From: Mytilisepta virgata
Lineage: Eukaryota; Mollusca; Bivalvia; Mytilida; Mytilidae
Direction: 5' to 3'
Assembly (NCBI GenBank): GCA_028015205.1
Contig: CM051516.1
Location: forward strand, 52,828,230 to 52,892,229
Length of the DNA stretch: 64,000 nucleotides
Every line of letters starts with the position of its first letter. Within the stretch, counting starts at the first letter, position 1. A program made the translations under genes and the position numbers. Below, one piece after another: positions 54,891 through 64,000 of the stretch. The notes beneath the pieces were generated by a model. That model saw only the letters and a list, made by a program, of their open reading frames with translations, ran no database searches and was not told the DNA's origin.

Positions 54891-57821
54891 GTACGTATTT
54901 TTACTGGTCTTTATTTGAACTGGTGCTTGTATACATCTGTGTCAGAAACTTAGAGAAGGTATGTTTGTATATAGTTAAATTTTTACAGATTATCGTAAAA
55001 GGTGTTTATTATACAACAAGGAAGAATGTTACACTAGGAATATCTATATATTAACGTATAGACTTAACAAATGTTTGGTATACATCTAAAGAAGCATTTA
55101 CCTGCTGGTGTGTCTGTTTATTTACAGTTTATCCTAACATATTTTGATTTACATCAATGGAAAAATTTTACAGCAGTTTTATCTGTATACCTCCAATTAG
55201 GACTAAAAAATCTAGTCCTTAGGTGGGGGTCTGGACTTTTAGACTAGTGTTGATGCCATTACTAAAGTAGAAAAATCAGAAAATTAGAATATTAAAAAGA
55301 TATTCTTGTCTAGCTCCACCTAGCCTTACCAAAGTTGGATGGAATACTCTCTCAAAATTATGTTCAAAGATTTTGATCAATATGGCCACAATTACTAAAT
55401 AAAAAAGAGAGAAAAATTAACAAAAAATATTTAAAAGTTGTTATTGTACTGGGATCATTACTAATTTGATTTGTCAGTAGGGTTTTGTTTTCAAAATTGT
55501 GTCTGACAATTTATACCTAGAAGAGGAATGGCCAAAATTACTAAAAATAGAAAATCCAATAAAAATATTAATCATGTAATCTATCAGTATTTTTCCTGAA
55601 GGTTATAATAATGTTCATTGATAAGATTTAATGTTCCAATGAGCCATACAGAATCATAGGAGCTTCTAGTTCAAAATATCTAGATTATTTTCATTTTTAG
55701 GTCACCTGACCCAAAGGATCAAGTGGTTTTCTAATCATTTGGCGTTCGTCGTTCGTTTGCATTGTCCGTTAACTTTTACAAAAATCTTCTCCTCTGAAAC
55801 TACAAGTTCAAATGCAACCAAACTTGGCCACAAGCATCCTTAGGGCATCTAGTTTCAAAAATATGTCCGATGACCCCCCGTGCCAACCAACATGGTCAAC
55901 ATCGCTAAAAATAGAACGTAGGGGTAAAATGAAGTTTTTGTCTTATATCTCAAAAACCAGAGCATTTAGAGCAAAACTGACAGGGATAAAAATGTTCATC
56001 AGGTCAAGATCTACGTGCCATGAATTTTTGGACGAATTGGTCAACCCTTTGTTGGATAATTGCCCCTGAATTGTTAATTTCAAGGAAATTTTGCAGTTTT
56101 AGATATTATCTGTAATATAGTTAAAGATAAACTGTAACCAGCAAGTTCAACAAAGTAAGATCTACAAGTAAGTCAACATGACCAAAATCATTGATTGACC
56201 CCTTATACGAGTTTTTGTCCTTTAAAGACGTCTTTCGGCGTAAACTTTCCTTTGAAGATCTTTTCCTCTGAAACCACTGAACCAGTTGGGACCAAAGTTT
56301 GGTGGAATTGTCCTTGTGTGGCCCCCTTCCAAAATTATGTTCGGCATCCCCGACTTCAACAGACATGGTTGCTGTTACTAAAAATAGAAAAAATGGGGGG
56401 ATGAATTTCAAAAATCTTCTATGAAAAAAGGTCAATTGGAACTTGGCAGTAATGGTCCTTAAGACGTTCTCTTTCAGACTTAAGTCCGATGACATGGACT
56501 GTTAAACAAGATGGTTAAAGCCAAACTTAGTTTTATTAGGGGCCTATGGGAAAATCCATTGAAAAATCTTCTCGTCTGAAACCACTTGACGAAGTTGAAC
56601 CAGACTTGGCTATGATCCTTAGGAGGTTCTCTCTCAGAAATATGTTCGATTTCGTGGACTGTGAACCAAGATTGCCGCCACACCAGAACTTTAAGTCTTA
56701 CATAGGACCCTATGGGAAATTCACTCATAAATCTTCTTGTCTGAAATCACTAAGCCAATTTGAACCAGACTTGACAGCAATGGTCCTTAGATGGTCCTCT
56801 TTTCAGAATGGTGTCTGATGACCTGGACTGTCAACCAAGATGGCCACCACAACTGAACTTAGTTTAACATAGGGCAATATGGGAAAATTCATTGAAGAAT
56901 CTTCTTATCTGAAACTACTTGGCCAATTGGAACAGACTTGGCAGCAATGGCCCTTAGGAGGTCCTCTCTCAGAAATATGTTTGATTTTGTGGACTGTGAA
57001 CCAAGATGGCCACCACAAAAGAACTTTAAGTCTAACATAGGACCCTATGGGAAATAAATCAAAAATCTTCTCGTATGAAACTACTGAGCCAATTGGAACT
57101 AAACTTAGAAATCCGATCACCCGGATTGTGAACCAAGATGGCCACCACAGCTAAACTTAGTTTAATGTAGTACCCTATGGGAAAATTCGTTTAAAAATTT
57201 TCTTGTCTGAAACCACTTGGGCAGTTGGAACAAGACATAGCCGTAATGGTCCTTAGGAGGTCCTCTTTCAGAACTGTGTCAAATTTCGTGAACTGTGAAC
57301 CAAGATGGCCGTCACAACTGAACTTATTTAACATAGAACCCTATGGGAAATTCACTCAAAAATATTCTCGTCTGAAACTACTGAGTCAATTGTAAAATAT
57401 TCTTGTCTGAAATCACTAAGCCAATTTGAACTAAACTTGGCAGCATTGGTCCTTAGATGGTCAGAAGAAATGTCCTATCACCTGGATTGTGAACAAAAAT
57501 GGCCACCTCAGCTGAACTTAGTTTAATATAGTACCCTATTGGAAAATTCATTTAAAATTTTCTTGTCTGAAACCACTTAGCCAGTTGGAACAAGACATAG
57601 CAGTAATGGTCCTTAGATGGTTCTCTTTGAGAAATATCTCTATTGACCTGGATTGTCAACCAAGATGGCTCCCATAGCTGAACTTAGTTTAACATAGAAC
57701 CCTATAGAAAAACTAGCGAAGTTGACTGTAACACTTATATTTTTAGTCCTGCTCAAGGTGAAAAGTTAAATCCAGGTGAGCGATGCAGGCTCTTGAGAGC
57801 CTCTAGTTTGTTTTGTTTCAG
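54891..57821 (+). other. Hydrolase gene 2, intron 2
   Basis: Contains an old degenerate relative of the 167-bp family (about 55150-55675, ending GGAGCTTCTAGTTC) and the long copy E2. Only 15 bases separate the end of E2 from exon 3. Confidence 0.8.
55700..57806. mobile_element. Repeat copy E2: element with a 167-bp internal array
   Basis: Starts GGTCACCTGACCCAAAGGAT and ends CCAGGTGAGCGATGCAGG, GAGAGCCTCTAG. The unique left part matches E1 closely. The array part has about eight diverged units (AAGATGG words at about 56510, 56671, 56837, 57004, 57136, 57305, 57497 and 57663). The host intron differs from that of E1, so the two are separate insertions. Confidence 0.85.
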
Positions 57822-57955
57822 GAGTTCAACAGAGTTGGGTTCTAGTAAAGATTTACCATATTATTTAAACTTTGAAGGATTACAAACTAAGTTTCCCGAT
57901 TTCTACAACTGGAATATGGTCAGTTTTATATACTGTGATGGAGCTTCATATTTAG
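57822..57955 (+). CDS. Hydrolase gene 2, exon 3
   Basis: Codes the last base of codon 111 to residue 155 plus one base: SSTELGSSKDLPYYLNF, then FYNWNMVSFIYCDGASY. Four codons shorter than gene 1. Acceptor GTTTTGTTTCAG is strong and immediately follows repeat E2. Confidence 0.85.
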
Positions 57956-58020
57956 GTAATAGTTATAATAATATGGTCAAATATACTGATAATTAAAAAT
58001 AATACTTCTCTGAATTCATA

Positions 58021-58212
58021 TACTGTAAATTCAGAAATTATTGCATGCATTTATTACTGCAATTTTGTTATTTTAGACCAAAATGCGATTTTAATTTTAG
58101 AGATATTGAGAAAAATCCCGCTTCATTCATATAAAAAAATCCAAAATGCAATTTTAATTATTGCGATTACAACCCTGTTACATTTTTCGCAATAATTTCC
58201 GAATTTACAGTA
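58021..58212. mobile_element. Complete mariner-like MITE
   Basis: The ends TACTGTAAATTCAGAAATTA and TAATTTCCGAATTTACAGTA are inverted repeats of about 24 bases (TTGC/GCAA inside) with one mismatch, flanked by TA. The interior is AT-rich with two similar AAAATGCRATTTTAATT words. No ORF. The TA boundary fits the Tc1/mariner type. Confidence 0.85.
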
Positions 58213-58857
58213 ATCTTATGGTATCAATTCTTGTACTTTACAGAAATATAACTGTTTTGATAACTATGGAATTTATCATTTCATGACTTTAGTGAAATAT
58301 TGCATTAAAAAATTTGCATTCCTGATCAGTTAAGATTGGAGTTGAAAACATCTCATGATGTGCTTGGTACAAACTCAAAACATCGTTGTTGATGGGCTAG
58401 TTACAATAAACTACTTACACAATCTGGTTAATGAAACTCCATTTCTGTATTTGTCAATTTAAGTCCTATTGGGCCTGTTGATGATCTTAATTGATGATTG
58501 GTTAAAACAAAAGTTTTATAATCAGATTTCTCGGTATCACCATAGCAACAAAGAAACATGGTGAACAAGAGTATGACATAACAATCAGGAATGGGGAGGC
58601 ATCTGAAGGGGATATTGGTTTAATAAATATGAAAATTTACTTAATAATCATTAGGGAAACAGATTTTTACATTGTTACTCGAGGATTATAGTATTTATCA
58701 AATTTCAATGTAAATTAGATAAATCTGATAATCCTCTTGAAGCAATGAAAGAATCTATATATATAAATATGAAACAATTAAATTTTAAGCAGAACATTAT
58801 GTTTGTTTTTAATCAATATATGAAGATGTTAATTATACAAGGTATATATATATATAT

Positions 58858-59681
58858 AAAGATTTGCACAATTATATATATATAGTCTCTGAGACCCCTT
58901 ACGGCAACTCCGCCTAGCATACAAAGCATGACGATTATAACGTTGTGCCACGGTGACAACCTAAAATAGTTGTTCCTATGACGTACTTATAAACGTCATG
59001 CTTTGCACACACAGGAAGTCTTATGTTTTTCAGTTGTAGTTTAAATTCTATAGCTATAGGATCAATCCAAGGCAGCGATTTTACATCTTTTTTGACCAGC
59101 AGACATCCGTATCAGTTTAATTTTGTTTATTGAAGTCTCTGAGACCCCTTACGGCAACTCCGCCTAGCATACAAAGCATGACGATTATAACATTGCGCCA
59201 AGGTGACAACCTAAAATAGTTGTTCCTATGACGTACTTATAAACGTCATGCTTTGCACACACAGGAAGTCTTATGTTTTTCGGTTGTAGTTTAAATTCTA
59301 TAGCTATAGGATCAATCCAAGGCAGCAATTTTACATCTTTTTCGACCAGCGGACGTCCGTATCAGTTTAATTTTGTTTATTGAAGTCTCTGAGACCCCTT
59401 ACGGCAACTCCACCTAGCATACAAAGCATGACGATATATAGGATCAATCCAAGGCAGCGATTTTACATCTTTTTCGACCAGCGGACGTCCGTATCAGTTT
59501 AATTTTGTTTATTTAAGTCTCTGAGACCCCTTACGGCAACTCTGCCTAGCATACAAAGCATGACGATATAAAGGATCAATCCAAGGCAGCGTAAATCATT
59601 GAATTTTGTTCAATATGCAAATTGAAGTGCTATACTGTATACAGATTAGTTAGTTGATTGATCCTATAGCTATAGAATTTA

Positions 59682-59739
<58 letters not shown>

Positions 59740-59755
59740 GCAAATCTTTAGACTT
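58858..59755. mobile_element. Composite element: 250-bp direct repeats inside inverted ends
   Basis: AAAGATTTGCACAATTATAT (58859-58878) is matched by its reverse complement at 59730-59750. Inside, AGTCTCTGAGACCCCTTACG starts units at 58884, 59134, 59384 and 59516. The first two are 250 bases and nearly identical. The third (132 bases) lacks its middle and the fourth is short. Each full unit contains CATACAAAGCATGACG and CGTCATGCTTTG, an internal inverted repeat. The right flank holds (TA)n and (TG)n. Confidence 0.85.
59675..59735. repeat. (TA)n(TG)n(TA)n microsatellite
   Basis: TATATATATATATG, then about 14 TG units, then TATATATATATA. It lies at the right end of the composite element. Confidence 0.95.
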
Positions 59756-59846
59756 ATATCATTTTTTCCTTATCTGCGCAGCATCGTCTATTCTAGACGA
59801 TCCGGTACTTATTAAATACTTATTAAATTTATATATATATTTTAAG

Positions 59847-59987
59847 GAAACAGAAATGGATCAACTAGTTACAAATCCAAAAATATCTACATGCGTGGTT
59901 TTGCTGTATTTCATGCATTGGTTGATCATCTTATTGAACATACAGACATATCATCAGCTGAAAATGTCCTTCTGGCTGGAACTTCAG
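59847..59987 (+). CDS. Hydrolase gene 2, exon 4
   Basis: Codes residues 156-202 plus one base: NRNGSTSYKSKNIYMRGFAV, LVDHLIEHTD and NVLLAGTS, ending just after the nucleophile serine. Same length (141 bases) as in gene 1. The acceptor TTTAAG is weak. Confidence 0.82.
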
Positions 59988-60917
59988 GTACATGTTATTT
60001 GCAGCGAGTTAATTTTGTCTAAAACCCATAGTGGTGAAAATGTTAGCTGTTAAAACAAGCTAGAATTCCATTGTCTATGGCTAGTTACAAAAACTTTGTT
60101 CCAGGTGTTGTCTGCAACTCCTCCTACATTTCTTGCATGATTCTCATGAAACTTTATGGAGTGTTAGATCACAGTATAAAGATGTGCATATTGTCAGGAT
60201 TTTATGTTTTGGCGAGCACTTTGAAAAATATGATGATTTGAACTTTGTGTAGGCTTCAAAAGAGACATGTTGCTGTGGGGGAGTACAAGTCCCTTTCAGG
60301 ACAGTTCTAGTTTGAAATAAGTAGAACTTCAATGGCTTGATCTTCCAGGGACTGTCGAAATTTCTTTGAGTTATTGATAGTTTGAGTTACTGAATTTTGT
60401 TCAATATGCAAATTGACAGTGCTATACTGTATACAGATTAGTTAGTTGATCATTACCATTTTTAATTTAAAATTTAACAGGTTATTCATTAGTTATCAGT
60501 AATCATGCCATCAAACTGTAAACAATTGCCTGTGATTGTTAGATATGCACACCTGAAGGTATCAGGTAATGCACCTGTTCATTTAATTATTGAGTTTGAG
60601 TTTTCCATGTTTAAATACACATTTTTGTTGTTGGGTCCAAACTTTTTGAGAAGTGGATGTTCAAGAAATTGGGGCTTTTTTCACATGAAAATATAAATTT
60701 GATGTGACTTTCAGAACAGTTCCAGCAGTCGTTGGTTTCTAGAGATCTGAGTTCTTACTAGAGAAGTTTAAATTTGATGAGACTTTCAAAACCATCGACA
60801 ACAAGACATATATAACAAAATAAATGTGTACCTTTGTGCTTCTAAAAGGACACCCATACAACACATCAAATATTATTACTTATAATCGTATTAAATAGAT
60901 ATCTGATTATTTTAAAG
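59988..60917 (+). other. Hydrolase gene 2, intron 4
   Basis: Contains a second copy (60390-60449) of a roughly 60-base segment (GAATTTTGTTCAATATGCAA...TTAGTTAGTTGAT) also found at 59599-59660. The rest is AT-rich. Confidence 0.75.
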
Positions 60918-61088
60918 TGGGAGGTTTAGGTGCTTTAATCAACAGTGAATGTCTTAGAGAGAGTGTACCATCGGTAAGATTTGTACATGTTTTATTGGAT
61001 GGCATGGAGTTTACAGACGGTGAACCTGATGAAGATCCTGAATTGGACAATATTTTAAAGAGAATGTATGACTTTCATAATATCAAAG
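60918..61088 (+). CDS. Hydrolase gene 2, exon 5
   Basis: Codes residues 203-259 plus one base: VGGLGALINSECLRESV, FVHVLLDGMEFTDG and MYDFHNIK. The first codon reads Val instead of Ala because the exon begins TG after AAAG. One codon shorter than gene 1. Confidence 0.82.
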
Positions 61089-62119
61089 GTAAATGACCAA
61101 TAGTTTTATATTTATTAATTACATTTTCGACAATTGCCTTGCCCAATTTGTCCAAATGTGTAAAAGAATTTGCACATATTAGTATCAAATTTTAATTAAG
61201 CATCTGTATATTTGTTTCATTTTGTTAGCTCAATTCATATATGCAAAAGAATAATACAAAATCAATGATGTGGCAATCCAAGACACCAAAATCTTCATAA
61301 AGCTGAAATTGTGAGTTTTCTTTGTATACATTCAGAAATAAAATTGAAACTTTAGGTCAAATGTTTAACAATCAAAATTATTTTGCAAGGTTTTATTAGG
61401 CCATAAATTTACAGTTTCCATATGGACAATAATTTTGAGCTGCAAATCTAATGTTTTTACAAGAATATCTTAGAATTCTTTGTTGTAAACTTTTCACCAA
61501 AATTCTATTTTATGTAACCTCAAATTACTAGACAGGGTTAAGAAATCCATGTTATTCTTCACCAATTTGTGCACTAACATGTTAAAAATAGCAGAATTCT
61601 GGTCAAACAATAATTATGCATAATACCATAATCAGACTCAATGAAAATCAAACATATTCCAGTATGCAATAAATAATATGGTATTATTGGGTAAGGTTTT
61701 CCATATTGGCTAAGTTATTGATTTGAGGCAAGCCATATTGGACTGAGGTGAAGCCGATATGGAAAAACTTGCGCAATTATACCTTTATTGACTAACCAGT
61801 CCAATATGTCATATTGACTAGTCCAATATGATCCTTTATTGATTAACCTGGCCAATACATGTATGTCATATTGACTACTCAATACAGCATTTGGGTGGGT
61901 TTGTGTCATATTGGCGTACTTTGACATTTTGTATTGTATTGACAGGTTTTATCATATTTAGGCTTATATTCTATTGTTAGTCAATAATATCCTAGCTACC
62001 AGACCTATCATTTTTTGAAAGAAACCTTAAAAACATTTATTTTATGGCCTTTTTGCAATAATCACCCAATGAAAGTATCTTTTGTCATACCTGTTTTAAT
62101 ACTAACTTTAAATTTTCAG
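61089..62119 (+). other. Hydrolase gene 2, intron 5
   Basis: AT-rich, with a foldback element at 61680-61783 followed by several CATATTGACTAGTCCAATAT-like words. Confidence 0.75.
61680..61783. mobile_element. Short foldback element
   Basis: GGTATTATTGGGTAAGGTTT, TCCATATTGGC (61680-61710) is mirrored by GCCGATATGGAAAAACTTGC, GCAATTATACC (61753-61783). The arms are 31 bases with about five differences. The following 150 bases repeat CCAATATG/CATATTGG words. Confidence 0.7.
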
Positions 62120-62286
62120 AAACTATGAAACAAAAAGCTTGTACCTCCACACTGAAGAGTTCAGAACAGTGGAAGTGTATTCAGCCAGATTATTACTACA
62201 AAAACTCCTGTCTTCTCTATACAACACTTTCTAAACAGATAGTATTTATACCTTGTCATAAGAGTCAAGTGCTTACTGCCAGCTAG
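62120..62286 (+). CDS. Hydrolase gene 2, exon 6 (frameshifted, truncated)
   Basis: Codes residues 260-314 and TAG. TSTLKSSEQWKCIQPDYYYK parallels gene 1 (TSELNNLEQWKCLQPGHYYK). After it the frame differs and reads NSCLLYTTLS to VLTAS and stop. The bases CTCCTGTCTTCTCTATACAA still align with CTCCTGCCTTCTTTATCCAA of gene 1 in another frame, which shows that the change is a deletion and not exon loss. Confidence 0.85.
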
Positions 62287-64000
62287 TAGGCCAAAAGGTT
62301 GTTGTGTGTTCTCAAATCTTTGAAAATTCAAATCAGTAAACAGGAACAATGTGTAGATATGATTTTTATTAGGTTGTATGCTTTGCATTTAATCCAGTTC
62401 TGGGTATTAACAGTACTTTATTGGAGGTTTGATTTGACTCTATACGTCTTCACTACAGAGACTTGATAATTAAGATAGTATGTTTTTAAGAATAAAGATT
62501 TTGCCCTGTCTTAATTCAGGCAAAATGTTATGAATATTTATACATGTAATTAAAAATCTCTGATGTATGCAAGCCACTGTCAAGGCTAGTAATTGTTAAA
62601 TGACTGATAATGTTTCCATATATTTGATAACTCCATCAATTTTACATTCCCACCAATATTATCCTCTTTTGTTGCTTTCCTTATAAACATAGTGATATTC
62701 CAACAAGTTTTTGTTGTGATGTGGCAGAAATAATGCAAACACTACCTGCATTGGTTTGGTTAAATTTACATGTAGTTTGTGATAGAGTGTATGTATTTTT
62801 TTATGTATGTTTTTATATGAGTTTATCACATTTTTTATATTCTTTACATTTATTATTATCTATGTACCTTTAAATTTCTATGTGATTTTTTAATACACGT
62901 CATTGGTTCATTTTTACAGGACCAATAATATCTGTTGTCCTAAGCATAATATTGTATATATTTTTGAGTTTTAGAAGTAAATTTTTTATTTTTATTTCCC
63001 AATCTGTCTTTAAGGCAGTAGTATTTTATGTAGATAGACATTTTCAGATTAAATTACTGTAGTGAAATAATACTAACCTTATATGTGATGTAATTTGACT
63101 TCAGTTAATATCTATTGAGATCTCAGTATACTTTGTTAGATACTTGATATGTATGTTAGTTTTGATGGATAAGGTTAGAGACAAATTTAAACTCAATAAA
63201 ATCCTCATCTTATTACGTGTTATTTAACAAAAGCACAAGACCATGAAATTCAGGAAGTTTACACTTAATCATGAAAATATGTGAATCTATGGTATTTTAT
63301 ATTTCAAATGTTTACTGTACTAACTAACTTCCACTGAGCGAAATTAATTTTTCAAGTTGCCAATATAGAGCATCAAAATTTTCTTTGTATCAGGTAATTA
63401 TTTTTTATGTGGCAGGCAGTAGAAATGACAGTAGGACATTTAAGTGATGTGTTTGTTTTGTTATGTAAATTTCATAATAAATTCTCTGATCCTGGCAGCC
63501 AGTTTAAATTGGTGTAGCCTAAGTAGGAGGCTAAGAGTAAATGGATAGAATCATCAACTTCATAAAGACACACATTACTACGATTAAAACCTCACTGTTG
63601 ATAAGATACCTTGTAGCAAACATTAGTACTTATGGCTACCTTCCCAAACCCCTCAGCTGCCAAAGCCCCTATTGAAATGTATTATTACTCTATTTTATTG
63701 AACAGACCAGGCAGAGTTAACCTTTTAATTTGTATAAAGCCAGTTGATTTTATTGTGTGTATGTTCAGCATGATACCGTTATAAACATTATTGAACTGCG
63801 TTAAATAGTGCTAGTGTTGTCAGATAGTTAGAGGAAAGACCAAGGTGTGTTATATGTGATAAAAAATTCAATTTCGATCTGATAGTTTCTGTTTTAAGTA
63901 TTTCTGTACTTTATATGTGAAAAATGTTATAAACATGACTGCTACATATGCTAGGTATGAATGGGTAATTGACTACATTTATAACTCAGCGAAATTGATT
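62287..64000 (+). other. 3' flank of hydrolase gene 2
   Basis: AT-rich. AATAAA at 62491-62496 is the first poly(A) signal. No sequence resembling the lost catalytic His segment and no further exon 1 of the family is visible up to the window end. Confidence 0.6.

Larger units (their letters stand above)
57956..59846 (+). other. Hydrolase gene 2, intron 3
   Basis: Contains the MITE at 58021-58212 and the composite inverted element at 58858-59755. The part at 58.22-58.85 kb is AT-rich and featureless. The acceptor (ATATATATATTTTAAG) lacks a proper pyrimidine tract. Confidence 0.8.
54236..62286 (+). pseudogene. Pectin acetylesterase/Notum-family hydrolase, gene 2 (C-terminally truncated paralogue)
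   Basis: Six exons (54236-54491, 54815-54890, 57822-57955, 59847-59987, 60918-61088, 62120-62286) with exactly the splice phases of gene 1 give a 314-residue open frame. It keeps a signal anchor (YLLLVVCLLIVF, about residues 23-34), GGKLVLLP, YCLDGSPPGYYIRHG, YCDGASY (the pectin acetylesterase spelling), IYMRGFAVF and the nucleophile S202. The elbow reads GTSVGG instead of GTSAGG. The oxyanion turn is GGRFC instead of GGAWC. In exon 6, after EQWKCIQPDYYYK, a net deletion of about 7 bases shifts the frame, and translation ends 27 residues later. The region with catalytic Asp and His is lost. Even along the old frame the Asp codon GAC aligns with AAC and the next TGG with TAG. The acceptors of exons 4 and 5 (TTTAAG, TAAAG) are weak. 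Exons 1-5 are fully open, so it is either a recent pseudogene or a selected pseudoenzyme that could bind but not cut substrate. Confidence 0.85.

Overview
The window looks like nuclear DNA of a mollusc, most probably a mussel-like bivalve. It is AT-rich and gene-poor, its genes have GT-AG introns, and it is full of short transposons, foldback elements and minisatellites. The organism call is inference from the Runx protein, a molluscan-type V-SINE and repeat families typical of bivalve DNA. All confident genes are on the + strand.

1-9.9 kb holds a complete Runx transcription factor gene. Five coding exons (973-8091) join in phase to a 560-residue protein with a full Runt domain and the C-terminal VWRPY co-repressor motif. 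Two RUNX-type sites and an AP-1 site lie 85-160 bases before the ATG, which suggests autoregulation. The 3' flank to about 9.9 kb has several poly(A) signals.

9.9-34.6 kb is intergenic and shows no convincing host gene. It holds foldback elements (11.27, 15.2, 18.1 and 32.1 kb), a full V-SINE with a perfect 12-bp target duplication (19.5 kb), two ~345-bp direct units plus one distant relative carrying a hammerhead-like core (24.1-24.6 and 13.3 kb), an 81-bp tandem array (25.9-27.0 kb), and decayed reverse-transcriptase tails (27.2-27.5 and 28.2-29.3 kb).

34.6-62.5 kb holds two tandem six-exon genes of the pectin acetylesterase/Notum hydrolase family. The splice phases of the two genes are identical. 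The first (34684-42008, 436 residues) has a signal anchor and the complete Ser-Asp-His triad. The second (54236-62286, 314 residues) keeps the Ser motif, but a frameshift in its last exon removes the segment holding the catalytic Asp and His. It is therefore either a pseudoenzyme or an expressed pseudogene. Both have a two-codon upstream ORF in frame with the main ATG. Their introns contain three copies of a repeat built of ~167-bp units, each ending shortly before a splice acceptor.

42-54 kb, between the two hydrolase genes, contains nested terminal-inverted-repeat elements (44.1-47.2 kb), a LINE tail (52.2 kb) and a truncated V-SINE (52.7 kb). 62.3-64 kb is non-coding. No CRISPR array, rRNA gene or convincing tRNA gene was seen. 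The candidates most worth testing are the catalytically truncated hydrolase paralogue and the hammerhead-like repeat.
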